Shown in pieces: positions 15,262 to 25,146 of a DNA stretch of 64,000 bases; the stretch's first letter is position 1, and each line of letters starts with the position of its first letter. The notes beneath the pieces are model-generated. The model saw nothing but the letters and a program-made list of their open reading frames with translations. It made no database searches and was not told the DNA's origin. The stretch is from JADLHS01 sp964561105 (GTDB taxonomy: Bacteria > Verrucomicrobiota > Verrucomicrobiia > Limisphaerales > JADLHS01). The position numbers and the translations under genes are program-made. The stretch lies in NCBI GenBank assembly GCA_964561105.1, contig CAZLOH010000011.1, positions 45,104-109,103 on the forward strand, written 5' to 3'.

Positions 15262-18087
15262 TTACGAAACCTGCCTTCGCAACTCCGGTCGAACGGCGGC
15301 GGCGGCGGCGGGCTGATCAAACGGCTCCCCGAGAAATCGCGCCAAGCGGTTCACGCCTGCGGTCGGATCGGCAAGCAACCCAGCATAGCGAACTGTCAGC
15401 ACGCGCAATTCCGGACGACGCGCAATCTGACCGCGTATGCGTTCGAGCTGGGCGCGATAGACGGCTGCCAATTCCCGATCCTCCAGTTCCGCACCGGGGC
15501 GACCCTGGCGAGCGAGCATTGCGCGCTGGGAAGCGATGACCTCCTCCAAGTTCCGCTCCATGAAAATCAATTGATAATGTTCGTTGCGCGGCAGGTGGGG
15601 CAGCAGTTGTGCGACAATTTTGACGACCTTGCCGCGCGCTTTCGGAAGCCAGGAAACGTCCTCCGCCAGACTCAGGGCTTTGTCATATTCCAGATAACCC
15701 AGCGGATTGTCCTCGTCCGCCGCGCGCCGGGCGTCGGTCAAGGCCTCCCGACCGGCGGCCACCAGGAGTTGCATCATCAACGATGTGCCGCTGCGGGGCA
15801 GGCCGGAAACCACCGTGATGATCCGGCGCGGGTCCACGTCCGCGCCAAACGGAGCGGGCAGATTCTCCGCGGCATCCGGGCGTGACGCAGGTTCGACAAC
15901 GACTTTGGCCTGGGGAAACTCCATCCTGGCTGGAGGCGCGTGGTTCGGTTGTTGCCGGGTGGCAAGTTCATGGCGCAACGACAACGCCCGACCTTCATGG
16001 GCGAACGCTTCGCCGGGTCGGTTCAAATGTTGGCGATAGAGCAGGCCGAGCGCTTCGTGCGCGGAGAGATTGCGCGGACTTTGCGCGGCGGCCACCAACA
16101 GCTCCTGCTCCGCCGCGGCAAACTGGTTTGTCGCCAACAAAGCGCGACCGAGCAACGCATGAAGTCCGGGCTGGAAATAAAGCAGGCTGAGGGATTCGGT
16201 GGCGGCGGCGACGGCCGGAGCAAATCGCCCAACCCGGAAATGAACTTCCGCCAACTGGCCGTGAACGGCCGGGTTTTCCGGGTCGGCAGTCAACGCTTGC
16301 TCCAAGAGTTGTTGCGCCTGATCAAATTCACCCAACTCGATCAGTGCGCCCGCGACCCGTTCCCGCATGGCGGGATTGGCGAAATCAGTATCGGCCATTT
16401 CCCTCAGTCGTCGGCGGGCTTCGGCGGGCTGGTTTTCCAAGAGGGCTTGACTGATCAACAACCAGTCCAGCAACAGCGGCCGGCCGAGCGTCAATTCCCG
16501 GAGGCGGCGCACCTCGAAACGGGCGCGGCGCTGCTGGTCGGTGGGGGACGCATCCGGTGGTTCGTCGGCATCGTCCCCGCGCGCCAGCCGTTCCGCGAGT
16601 TCCGCTTTCGCCTCGGTTTGAGCGCGCGCCATCCGCAAAGCCAGTTCCTCGATCATCGCGCGACGACACGTCACCTGGCGCAGTGAGCCGAGGCAATCAA
16701 TCAACAACTGGCCGAAGCGATGTTCCCGCGGCCAGCGCGTCCAAAGCTCCTCCGCCAGCGCCGCCGCCTCGCCGCAAAAATTTCCGTCCCGGTAGGAACG
16801 GGCCAGATTGTATTTCAGTTCGCGCACACATTCCGCGACGGCCTCCCGCGCATCCGTGCCCGGCGGCGACACGTAGCCCAAATCCACCAGTTGTTTGAAG
16901 GCTTCCGCCGAAGTCACCGGATCGAGCGAGGTTTCCGGCGGATGCGTCCCGGCGTCGCCCGGAATTTTGTCCCAGCTCTCAATCGGTTCGAGGCGCGGCG
17001 GCTGGTTGAACGCGGTCACCAACACCTTGCCGTCCATGTCCTGGCCGGGCGGAAGTCCAAACAGCGTGAGAATGGTGGGACAAACATCGAGCAGGCTGGC
17101 GCCGAACACGCGTTCATTGACACGGAGGTCAGGACCTTTCAGACACAGGATGCCGAAGTGCCGGTGTTCAATGGCCGGGCCGGCGGGTTCGGCGGGAATG
17201 TAGTCGGCCCGCAGTTCGTCCGGATGAAATCCGTGGTCGCTCAGCAAAATCACCGTGGTCTGGTCGTCCGTATGTCTCAGCAATTCGCCCAGCATGGCGT
17301 CGTGATAGCAATAGGCGTTGGCGATGACGTGCTGATAAAGCTCGAAGTCCGTCCCGGCAACGTGCGGCAGGCGTGGCGGATGATAACTCATGAAGCCGTG
17401 CCCGAAGTGATCCAGGCCGCAGTAATAAATCGCCGCGAAATCCCACGGCTGCGTGGCGAGGAGTTCCGTGGCCACGGCATGGATGGACATGGTTTCAGCG
17501 ATGATTTTGCCGAGCGAATGCAGCCGCTTATCCCGGGTTTGGTCCACTTTTTCGTAAGCCGGCACGAACAGTCGCAGGAACTCACCGCTCAACTCCATGG
17601 GATTGACGCGCAGTTCGTCGAGAGATTGCGCCAGAGCCGGCGGATGCACCGTGCCCGGCGGCAGCGGTGGATTTTCACCCGGACGACCGACGGGTTGAGA
17701 GAAATGATTCGAGACCATCACGCCGTTGAGCGGTTCGGCAGGATGCGACGGCCACCAGCCCACGACGAGGGAACGATGGCCGGTCTGGTTGAGAATGTTC
17801 CAGACGGCTTTGGTCTGGCGCGAAAGCGAACTGATCGGGCGCACGCCCGAGCCATCGGGCAGTGGCTCGGAAAAACCGTGGATGCCATGTCGGTAGGCGC
17901 GCTTGCCCGTGGCGATGGAGGTCCACAACATCGGACTGAGCACGGGATGCAGCGTCGCGATGTTGCCGTGAACGCCACCAGCCATGAGCCGCGCCAGGTG
18001 CGGCATCTGCCCGGCGGCGAGCAGCGGCCGGATCACCTTCCAGTCGGCGGCATCCCAGCCAACGAGCAACACGCGCGGTTTAGCCAT
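15262..18087 (-). CDS. phosphodiesterase/alkaline phosphatase-like, TPR, sulfotransferase fusion protein
   Basis: This is a 941-residue protein with three parts. Residues 1-390 resemble type I phosphodiesterase/nucleotide pyrophosphatases of the alkaline phosphatase superfamily: LLVGWDAADWKVI, a candidate Thr nucleophile in WTSIATGKRAYRHGI, CGLDHFGHG and LLSDHGFHPDE supply the metal ligands. Residues of about 540-720 form TPR-like helical pairs. Residues of about 750-941 look like a sulfotransferase with the PAPS 5'-phosphate loop SGLPRSGTSLM. No signal peptide is seen, so it is probably cytoplasmic. The substrate is unknown. Confidence 0.85.
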   Translation of the reverse strand: MAKPRVLLVGWDAADWKVIRPLLAAGQMPHLARLMAGGVHGNIATLHPVLSPMLWTSIATGKRAYRHGIHGFSEPLPDGSGVRPISSLSRQTKAVWNILNQTGHRSLVVGWWPSHPAEPLNGVMVSNHFSQPVGRPGENPPLPPGTVHPPALAQSLDELRVNPMELSGEFLRLFVPAYEKVDQTRDKRLHSLGKIIAETMSIHAVATELLATQPWDFAAIYYCGLDHFGHGFMSYHPPRLPHVAGTDFELYQHVIANAYCYHDAMLGELLRHTDDQTTVILLSDHGFHPDELRADYIPAEPAGPAIEHRHFGILCLKGPDLRVNERVFGASLLDVCPTILTLFGLPPGQDMDGKVLVTAFNQPPRLEPIESWDKIPGDAGTHPPETSLDPVTSAEAFKQLVDLGYVSPPGTDAREAVAECVRELKYNLARSYRDGNFCGEAAALAEELWTRWPREHRFGQLLIDCLGSLRQVTCRRAMIEELALRMARAQTEAKAELAERLARGDDADEPPDASPTDQQRRARFEVRRLRELTLGRPLLLDWLLISQALLENQPAEARRRLREMADTDFANPAMRERVAGALIELGEFDQAQQLLEQALTADPENPAVHGQLAEVHFRVGRFAPAVAAATESLSLLYFQPGLHALLGRALLATNQFAAAEQELLVAAAQSPRNLSAHEALGLLYRQHLNRPGEAFAHEGRALSLRHELATRQQPNHAPPARMEFPQAKVVVEPASRPDAAENLPAPFGADVDPRRIITVVSGLPRSGTSLMMQLLVAAGREALTDARRAADEDNPLGYLEYDKALSLAEDVSWLPKARGKVVKIVAQLLPHLPRNEHYQLIFMERNLEEVIASQRAMLARQGRPGAELEDRELAAVYRAQLERIRGQIARRPELRVLTVRYAGLLADPTAGVNRLARFLGEPFDQPAAAAAVRPELRRQVS

Positions 18088-18249
18088 AAACGGGCGGAAG
18101 CCTGACGGAGGACCCGACTCCGGGTATCAAAGAAATCGGCAGGGCACTCAACATCCGACACTCGACATCGAGCCGCGAACGTCCAGTTCGGGTCAGATGA
18201 TTTGGAAATGCGGCGTTGAATGTCTGCTGAATCCCATCCGGCCTGACAT

Positions 18250-18999
18250 TCACGAAGCGCGCACTACATCCCGGTCGCGACGCCAGGCGCGCAACCCGCG
18301 CGCTCCGAAGGCCATCGCGCCCAGAACCAGCAAGCTCAACGAAGTCGGCTCCGGCACGATTCCCAAGTTGGGCTTGGCCCCGGTGTCGTCGTAGGCGTAA
18401 CCCCAAATCGTCACGTTCGGTCCGCTGCCGGGCAGTCCGGTGTTGACGTTGCCAATGCTTAGACTCACGTCCGCCCAACCATATCGCACCGGCGAACCGG
18501 CCTGGCTGGCGTCGTGAAACATCCAGGCCAGATATTGATGATCATAACCGCTGGCGGGCGTATGTCCGTATTGCTGGGCTTGTCCGACGGTGACGAAGTT
18601 CCACGAGTTCGCCCCCTGATTCCAGGTGGCGCCGAGCGCACCCACTGCGGCAAAGCCATTGGCCGCGCCGCGCACGCCGGCCGCTGCGCCCCCGCCGAAG
18701 TCACCGGCCACAACGGTGCGGAAGGTGACGGGAAATGTGGCGGTCAGGACACTGCTCGTGTGCGACTGGCGTTGCAGGCCGAGTTGCGTGGTGCCGGGCA
18801 GGAGGAATTCAAACGACGCGACGCCACCGTAACCCACCACCACCGGACTGGAATTCATGTCCGTGTAAATGATGTCGGCCTGGCCGGTTTGCGGCAGGGC
18901 CACGGCACCCGTCGCCAGGGCCAGTAGCGAGACCAGCTTGGTCGAGTCAGCCGAACTGGTGGTGGGAGGAGCCGGAGTCGTGGTCAATTTGGTTTTCAT
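18250..18999 (-). CDS. PEP-CTERM sorting domain protein
   Basis: This exported protein of 249 residues has a signal-like stretch (LVSLLALATGAVALPQTGQA) near the N-terminus. The C-terminal PEP-CTERM anchor reads VPEPTSLSLLVLGAMAFGARG followed by a basic tail. These anchors are cut by an exosortase, and the proteins go to the cell surface or matrix. The middle is rich in Gly, Ala and aromatic residues with no recognised enzyme domain. ATG at 18999 was chosen over upstream starts because it places the hydrophobic stretch near the N-terminus. Confidence 0.88.
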   Translation of the reverse strand: MKTKLTTTPAPPTTSSADSTKLVSLLALATGAVALPQTGQADIIYTDMNSSPVVVGYGGVASFEFLLPGTTQLGLQRQSHTSSVLTATFPVTFRTVVAGDFGGGAAAGVRGAANGFAAVGALGATWNQGANSWNFVTVGQAQQYGHTPASGYDHQYLAWMFHDASQAGSPVRYGWADVSLSIGNVNTGLPGSGPNVTIWGYAYDDTGAKPNLGIVPEPTSLSLLVLGAMAFGARGLRAWRRDRDVVRAS

Positions 19000-19201
19000 A
19001 CGTGCCGCTTGCTGAACTCTGTGGGTCATTCTGTTTTCCCGGACAAAAGTGTCAAGGGCAAATGCCCCGTCAACTCGGCGGTAGCGCACCTCATTTTCTC
19101 GGAGTGCTGCCCAAACGGAAAACCATCCGGAGGCTGGCACAGATTTTTGCGCCCATCTCTCCCGCACCCCGGTCTGGAACCACCGCCAGTTTCCGCCAAG
19201 C

Positions 19202-20461
19202 TCACAGCTTGAACTGCGGAATCTTCAGCCACTCGCCATCCTTGAGTGCGGATTGGTGCGCCACGATGCCAGCCACAGTCAGATTCAGCGCCCAGGCGAC
19301 ATCCACGAGTGGCTTGCGGTCCTGCAGAATGGCCGTGACGAATTCGTCCATGAGATAGCCGTGCGAGCCGCCATGGGCGCCGGCCGCGACCCCCGGCGGC
19401 AAGGGTGGTCGTCGGGTGGACGGCAGGTTTTGCTCCAACCCTTCGTATTTGCCGTAGTAGGTGCCGCGTTGCCCGCGAATCCGACCCAGCTCGCCGCTGA
19501 AACCCGGGGTGTCCCAACTCACCGCCATGCGCGCCATGCCGCCATCGCTCGTGCGAAACAGCGCGATCTCGGTGCCGAAGGGATTGCGGTAAACATTGTT
19601 GGCCGGCTGCAGATGTTCGAGCTGGCTGGGCAGGCCGAGGCAGGAAACCGAGGTGAAGCTGCCGCCGTGGACGCCGACGGAGTAGGCGTTCGAGTGGGTG
19701 GGGTACCATTGCGGCGGCAGACCAATGCGCCAGCCTTTGTAGGAATCGAGCGGCTGCTCCATGTAGTGGTAGTACTCACCCTCCGCATACGCGAGCTGGC
19801 CGAATCCGCCCGCATGATAAATCCGCCGCATGGCGTAGAGGTCCTCGCGAAAGCAGGATGTCTCGAACATCATGTATTTGAGCCCGCTCTTTTGGACGGC
19901 TTCAAAAAGCTGGTGCGCGTCCTCGAGCGAGCCAAAAACCGCCGGCACGGCCGAGGCCGCGTGCTTGCCGTGTTTGAGGATTTCGCGGCAGTGTTTCGCG
20001 TGGCTCGGCGCGTCGGTGGCGGCGAACACCGCCTCGATCCGGTCGTCCTTCACCAGTTCTTCGAGCGAAGGATACGTCCTGGCGCAGCGCGTGACCTTGG
20101 ACAGTTCGGCGCACCGATCAGGAATGAGATCACTGACGGCAACCACCTCGACATTCGGATGGTCTTGGAAACCAAAGGCGGCGGAGAACTGGCAGAGGCC
20201 ATAGCCCACCAGCCCCACACGCAGCTTGCGATCGGACACCGGTTTCCAATCCTGGTGCATGTCAGCCGTGGTGGGAACGGCTTCCAAGCCCTGGATCGGT
20301 TTGGTGGCGCCCGGCTCTGCCGCGTGGACGCCCGGCGAAAGTCCGAAAGCCACCGCCCCCAAGCCAACGGTGTGAAGGAAGGAGCGGCGGGTGACGGTTG
20401 CGGAAGCGGAGGCGGGCGGTTCGTTCACGGACGCCGGTGAAATTTTTGCGGACGATTTCAT
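19202..20461 (-). CDS. Tat-exported Gfo/Idh/MocA family oxidoreductase
   Basis: This 419-residue NAD(P)-dependent oxidoreductase-like protein has a Tat signal (TRRSFLHTVGLGAVAFG). The Rossmann motif is KLRVGLVGYGLCQFSAAFGF and the acidic strand end VVAVSDLIPDRCAEL. A conserved motif of the family, here DAPSHAKHCREILKHGKH, follows. The C-terminal half holds the substrate domain with MFETSCFREDLYAMR. Such exported members are abundant in Verrucomicrobiota and Planctomycetes and are linked to sugar metabolism, but this one's substrate cannot be told. Confidence 0.9.
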   Translation of the reverse strand: MKSSAKISPASVNEPPASASATVTRRSFLHTVGLGAVAFGLSPGVHAAEPGATKPIQGLEAVPTTADMHQDWKPVSDRKLRVGLVGYGLCQFSAAFGFQDHPNVEVVAVSDLIPDRCAELSKVTRCARTYPSLEELVKDDRIEAVFAATDAPSHAKHCREILKHGKHAASAVPAVFGSLEDAHQLFEAVQKSGLKYMMFETSCFREDLYAMRRIYHAGGFGQLAYAEGEYYHYMEQPLDSYKGWRIGLPPQWYPTHSNAYSVGVHGGSFTSVSCLGLPSQLEHLQPANNVYRNPFGTEIALFRTSDGGMARMAVSWDTPGFSGELGRIRGQRGTYYGKYEGLEQNLPSTRRPPLPPGVAAGAHGGSHGYLMDEFVTAILQDRKPLVDVAWALNLTVAGIVAHQSALKDGEWLKIPQFKL

Positions 20462-20584
20462 GAATCTGAGTTTATTCCGTCCACCAGTCGCGTAAAGTCC
20501 TGATCGAATATGGGCGCTTGAATGGGCACACTTTCACTCCGCCGCAACCTGACACGCTTGCGGAGCGCCGGGCGACCATCACCA

Positions 20585-23464
20585 TTACTCCTCGGTCACC
20601 TGTTTCAAGCGTTCCGTGGCGACGTTGTGCTGCGGCGACCACGCGGCGCTGTTGGACAGGTATTGTTGATAATACTCAATCACCGCGTTGGTGTCGTGTT
20701 CGCGCCAGGCGATACCCCCCAGCGCGAACAACGCGCTTTGCTCGCGGCCCGGCTGTTTGAGCAACTCTTTGAAATCCGCCCGGGCCACCTCCAACTGCCC
20801 AGCGGTCAGGCAGGCGGCCGCGCGGTAAAGTCGCACCTGATTGTCACCAGGAGCCAGGGCCACGGCGCGGTTGAGCGTGGCAATCGCCGACGTCGTTCGG
20901 GCCAAACGCAATTCCGTCAGACCTTTTTGCACGAGCAACTGCGGATTGTTGGGGTCGCCTTGCAACAGCGTGTCCCGCAGCTCCAACGCCCGTTCAAATT
21001 CGCCGCCGACCGCGTAGAGGTTGGCCGCGACCATCAGGACGGCGCGATTCGTCCCCGCTTCCCGCACGCCACTTTCGAGCGCGAGTGTCGCCTCGTTGGT
21101 TCGACCCAAGCCGCGCAGGGCCGTCACCCGGCCCAGGAGCAACTGCGCGCGACCCGCACCGGTGAGCCGCGGATCCGCGGATGATATTTCCGCAGTCAGT
21201 TCCAGGGCGCCGGCGAAGTCCTGCTGCAGGTTCCGGCTTTGCGTCAGCCACAACCGGGGGAGCAGCCAGTCGGGCAACAACTCCGCGCACCGGGCAAAGG
21301 CGCAGCCGGCCTGCCGGGGATTGCGCGTGGCCAACAGCACCCGGCCGGTGAGTTGCAGAAAGGTCGGTTCATCCACCGGTCCATTCGCATTGAGCGCCGT
21401 CCACCATTTTTCGTATTTGCCAAAAAGCTCGGGCAATTGTTCCCGTATCCCGGCCAGAGTGAGTCGCGTCGGATTGCCCTGCTGCCGGCTCGTGGCGTAT
21501 GTCAGATTGATGTGGGCGGACAGGTTGTCCGGGTTGAGTTCGAGCGCGCGCCGGAACCATTCCCTGGCCTCCGCCGGGCGGCCGGCCCGCTGCAGTTGCA
21601 CGCCCCAATAGTTCAGGGATTTGGAATATGCCCCGCCCAGGCCCGCCGCGGTGACGTTCAACCGATCGGACAATCGCAACCACCGCCACGCCGGACTCGC
21701 GCGCGCGGTCGCCGCCCGACGGTTGCTGGCGATTTGATTGGCCAACTGGCTCAGATTTTTGTCCCAACGCCTTTGCCAGATCAGTTCGTTCGTGGCCAGC
21801 ACCGCGTCCGCCAGTGGCGACGGCTCATCTCTCCCTGCGGGCCAGGGCACGAGCCGGTGCATGGATCCATTTGGCACGTCGGCAAACGATTCAAAGAAAA
21901 ACCCGGCGCTCGGATGCTGATAGAGCACCGGCTCACGCTCCGCCAGTCCGGACACTTGCTTCCGAAAAACGTCCGGGCTGATCTCGCCGGATTGGTTCGT
22001 CAGCGCCGGCTCAGGCCATCGGGATGGGTAACGCCGGGCCAGGAATCTTTGATAGGAACGGGAAACCAAGGCCGGCGTCTCCACCAGCATCGGATTCTTG
22101 TCGCCGGAGTGACCGGCCAGTTCCGCACACAGCAAGCGGAGTTGCTGAGGTTCGTCACTCAGCACGACTGATTGGCCGGGCGGCAGGTCGTCGGACAGAG
22201 CTCGCGCAAAATCGTGAACGGCCGGCCCGTTGGTCGTGCGGATTTCGTCGAGATTTTTCCACAGTAACACTGCCGACATTAGCCCCAGCAGAACCGTCAG
22301 CGTGGTGGCGGGCAAACGTGTCCAGCGGCCCGTTCGCTTGCCGGCGCCAAACAACAGGAAATAACCCGCGCCATACCCGGCCACTAACGCCCAGAGATAA
22401 TAGTAGGGGAGCAGCGGCGCACCCACGTCGAGATTTCTGGGAGTGAAGACCGGGTTCAACGCGATCCACAGCGCGAGGACAAAGAACAGGCCGTGAATGA
22501 AATGGCCCGTGACTTTGACGAGGAACACTCCCAGCCGTGTGTCGTCGGCGAACTGGATCGAATGGGATTTCCACCGGACGGCCAGAATCAGGAACGGGGC
22601 CAGGCCCAGCAGAGCCAGCAAACGAAACGGCGGACTGCGCAGCACCGTCAGCGCCTGCTTCTGTGCGCGCAGTTCGGCCTTTAACAAAGCCCAGAAACCC
22701 GGAGCGTCGGGCGCCGACCAACTCAGCAATGTGGGCAGCAGCAGATACAAACTCAACCCGAGCAACCCCCACCCAGCCAGTCGCCACAGGAAGTGCGGGG
22801 ACAGACATGGACTCAAACCTTTCAACCAGATGAGCGCCGCGAGGAAGACGGGGAGATAACCCACGAGCAGCCAGTTGTCCGTCATGCCCGCCGCATAAAC
22901 ACCCGCGGCGCGCCACAACCAGGCAGGGTTTGGATTGATTCTGAACTCGAGCAGGCACCGGATCGTATAGGCGAAGCACAGCAGACCGAGCATTTCACCG
23001 GTGGCTGACGTGGCGTGTTCCCAGAAAGTCAGTTGCAAACCGCACACGATCGCCGCCAGCACCGGCGGAAGCCACGCCGCTGGCAGGGCCAGCAGATCCG
23101 AGCCCGGTTTGATTTTGCGAAGCCGATCCGCGGGCGCAACGTCGTGGCGCAACAACATCACCGACCGGGCGAGCAGCCCGAGCACGAGGCTGGCGCAAAT
23201 CGCGGTGAAAATGTTCAGCGCCAGTGGCCGCCACGATTCCGGCAGCAAACGAAAGGGTGAAAAAACCAGCAGCGTCAGCGGGTGGCCGACGTCCGGTTGC
23301 CAGAGCCAGCCGGAGAGCCGGGCCACTGGCCCCAGACTGAGCAGCGCGAGCCAATGGTTGAGCGTGAGGAGATAGACCAGAAGCCCACCCGCGCCAATCA
23401 GCCACGGCAGTTGTCTCGCCCCGAAACAGTTCGCGGTGGTCTCGCTTTTCTCCATGCTCGTCAA
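20585..23464 (-). CDS. large membrane protein with C-terminal TPR repeats (DUF2723-like)
   Basis: This is a 959-residue protein. The first half has about ten hydrophobic segments with loops such as LTLNHWLALLSLGPVARLSG and FWEHATSATGEML. This pattern resembles DUF2723 and other GT-C-fold-like membrane proteins. The second half (from about residue 590) is a series of TPR-like helical repeats, for example REWFRRALELNPDNLSAHIN and RVTALRGLGRTNEATLALES. The annotated start is TTG; an ATG three codons later (MEKSETT) is equally possible. A role in surface glycan transfer is only an inference. Confidence 0.75.
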   Translation of the reverse strand: MTSMEKSETTANCFGARQLPWLIGAGGLLVYLLTLNHWLALLSLGPVARLSGWLWQPDVGHPLTLLVFSPFRLLPESWRPLALNIFTAICASLVLGLLARSVMLLRHDVAPADRLRKIKPGSDLLALPAAWLPPVLAAIVCGLQLTFWEHATSATGEMLGLLCFAYTIRCLLEFRINPNPAWLWRAAGVYAAGMTDNWLLVGYLPVFLAALIWLKGLSPCLSPHFLWRLAGWGLLGLSLYLLLPTLLSWSAPDAPGFWALLKAELRAQKQALTVLRSPPFRLLALLGLAPFLILAVRWKSHSIQFADDTRLGVFLVKVTGHFIHGLFFVLALWIALNPVFTPRNLDVGAPLLPYYYLWALVAGYGAGYFLLFGAGKRTGRWTRLPATTLTVLLGLMSAVLLWKNLDEIRTTNGPAVHDFARALSDDLPPGQSVVLSDEPQQLRLLCAELAGHSGDKNPMLVETPALVSRSYQRFLARRYPSRWPEPALTNQSGEISPDVFRKQVSGLAEREPVLYQHPSAGFFFESFADVPNGSMHRLVPWPAGRDEPSPLADAVLATNELIWQRRWDKNLSQLANQIASNRRAATARASPAWRWLRLSDRLNVTAAGLGGAYSKSLNYWGVQLQRAGRPAEAREWFRRALELNPDNLSAHINLTYATSRQQGNPTRLTLAGIREQLPELFGKYEKWWTALNANGPVDEPTFLQLTGRVLLATRNPRQAGCAFARCAELLPDWLLPRLWLTQSRNLQQDFAGALELTAEISSADPRLTGAGRAQLLLGRVTALRGLGRTNEATLALESGVREAGTNRAVLMVAANLYAVGGEFERALELRDTLLQGDPNNPQLLVQKGLTELRLARTTSAIATLNRAVALAPGDNQVRLYRAAACLTAGQLEVARADFKELLKQPGREQSALFALGGIAWREHDTNAVIEYYQQYLSNSAAWSPQHNVATERLKQVTEE

Positions 23465-23874
23465 TCAGCACAGTACACGCAGCCGCCGTTTGCTTGGCAA
23501 GCCATCAGTCTGAAAAGGCCGGACACCGGCACAGCTTGACACCGGCCTGACTCGGCACACTTGGCGGAGCGCCGATCTTCAATCCGGCAGGTTTCGAGGG
23601 CCGTTTAACCTGCGGATTTCACACGCAGCTTGGAATGTTGACATCCCGCCGCGTGCGGCCACCCGGCCTACAAGCCTCGTTCGCCAAGTCCTGAAGGCCG
23701 GGTTCCCCAACCCGGTGTTACGAGGGTGAAATTTCCAAATTAGTGCTTGCCGGGTCCGAGACCGGCGCTCCGGAGTGGATGCCGCCAGCGAATGGAAATT
23801 CCACGAGAAATCTTGCTGCAATCAGGATGGCCTCGTGCTAGAAATCCTGTGCCGTGTTTCGTGAGCGTTACACC
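23465..23874. other. intergenic region without a supported gene
   Basis: This spacer of about 410 bases separates divergently transcribed genes. It has short repeated words such as acaccggc and a ggcggagcgccgatcttcaa segment of the kind seen in dispersed repeats, but no convincing hairpin or ORF. Promoters for both flanking genes may lie here; none was called. Confidence 0.5.
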
Positions 23875-24543
23875 ATGAAAACCGATAAATTTCCGCGCGC
23901 CTTCACCTTGATTGAACTGCTGGTCGTCATTGCCATCATTGGGATTCTGGCGGCGATGTTGCTCCCCGCTTTGGGTCGGGCCAAGGCCAAGGCCAAGGCA
24001 ACCGTCTGCCTGAACAACCTGAAACAATGGGGACTGGCCACCCAGATCTACTGCACAGACAACCACGACTTCCTGCCCCGCGATGGCACGCCCAATCCCG
24101 GCGATAACGCTACCAACGTCGGTTGGTACATCCAGCTACCGGCCATTCTCAAGCTGCCGCGTTATCACGACATGGCCTGGCGCAAGGACTCGAATGCGCC
24201 ATTGGGCAACAGCATCTGGATCTGCCCATCCAATCCCCGACGCAGCAACGGCAAGAATCTGTTTCACTATTGTCTGAATGAGAACGTCAATGGCACCGGC
24301 CAGAATGGGCAGCAGATCAAAACCATCTCGTTCCTGAACCATGTGGCGGTGGTCTGGTTGTTTGACAGCAAGAACCTTCCCGCCGTGGGCACGCCCAATT
24401 ACGTGCATACCAATCTCCATTCCGGCGGCGCGCAGATGACTTTTCTGGACGGCCACGCGGCGCGTTTCAAAAGCAAGGAGTACTGGGATTTCGCCGCGAA
24501 CAAAGGCCGGACCGACAATCCGTCCATCGTCTGGTATCCGTGA
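23875..24543 (+). CDS. prepilin-type N-terminal cleavage/methylation domain protein
   Basis: This 222-residue pseudopilin-like protein has the N-terminal signature AFTLIELLVVIAIIGILAAML. The expected prepilin peptidase cut lies just before FTLIE. The C-terminal HSGGAQMTFLDGHAARF motif (H-x9-DG) is typical of the large pseudopilin-like families in Planctomycetes and Verrucomicrobiota. ATG 23875 was chosen because it gives a short leader (MKTDKFPRA). These proteins are usually exported substrates of a type II secretion or pilus system. Confidence 0.92.
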   Translation: MKTDKFPRAFTLIELLVVIAIIGILAAMLLPALGRAKAKAKATVCLNNLKQWGLATQIYCTDNHDFLPRDGTPNPGDNATNVGWYIQLPAILKLPRYHDMAWRKDSNAPLGNSIWICPSNPRRSNGKNLFHYCLNENVNGTGQNGQQIKTISFLNHVAVVWLFDSKNLPAVGTPNYVHTNLHSGGAQMTFLDGHAARFKSKEYWDFAANKGRTDNPSIVWYP

Positions 24544-24570
24544 ACCGACAGGCTGCTAGGGAACACGAAC

Positions 24571-25146
24571 ATGTCCCGGCCCACATTGAGATTGTTCGTG
24601 AGCGTATTAGTGCTAGCGATCATCTTGTACGCTGCATACCGGTACAATTATCCGTATGGATCGCGACCTGCATGTTTACCTGTTATGCTTGGATCCCTTA
24701 ATTCCTATGCGAATGCAAACGGAGGTGCTTTCCCCAATACGGGAGCAACGCCACTTGAAGCATTGCGAGTCTTGCATCCAGATTACCTCTATAATCCGGA
24801 GCCGCTGGCTGGCTTGTCCGGTAATAAGAACTTGCTGCGAAAGCAAATCAGCGCCGGCTCACCTCTAACGGAGGAGGCATCGAGTTGGGTTTATTGGCCT
24901 GGGCTTAGAGCTGATGACAACCCTGATATTGCAGTCATCTGGGAACGCAAATCAGGCCTCCGTTTTAACGGTTCTCGCGCTCATGGGCGCGAAGTTGGTT
25001 TCGTTGGCGGCTATATGCGGCAGATTCCGGACGCCAGTTGGGACGTTTTCGTAAGGGACCAAGAACGACTCCGAAAGGAAGCGATTTCTGCGAGGAACTC
25101 AAAAACTAACGGTGACGCGCCAACCAAGACGACGAATGCCCCATGA
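24571..25146 (+). CDS. membrane-anchored small protein, first of two paralogues beside RHS fragments
   Basis: This 191-residue protein has one N-terminal hydrophobic segment (LFVSVLVLAIILYAAYRY). Its soluble domain matches the gene at 27133 in order and sequence: ATPLEAL...LHPDY, LAGLSG, ASSWVYWPG, IAVIWERKSG and GREVGFVGGYMRQIP. The last motif recalls the H-x9-DG ending of pseudopilins. The function is unknown. Its 3' end overlaps the beginning of the RHS frame. Its repeated position before RHS core fragments suggests cassette duplication; it may be an immunity-type or pilin-like partner. Confidence 0.72.
   Translation: MSRPTLRLFVSVLVLAIILYAAYRYNYPYGSRPACLPVMLGSLNSYANANGGAFPNTGATPLEALRVLHPDYLYNPEPLAGLSGNKNLLRKQISAGSPLTEEASSWVYWPGLRADDNPDIAVIWERKSGLRFNGSRAHGREVGFVGGYMRQIPDASWDVFVRDQERLRKEAISARNSKTNGDAPTKTTNAP

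Noticed and set aside
16720..18105. A long plus-strand frame opposite the phosphodiesterase fusion gene
   Set aside because: The composition is Arg/Gln/His-rich with no motif, and the minus strand has clear phosphatase motifs.
19253..20440. A 395-codon plus-strand frame opposite the Gfo/Idh/MocA gene
   Set aside because: There is no recognisable domain, and the Tat signal and Rossmann fold on the minus strand explain the region.
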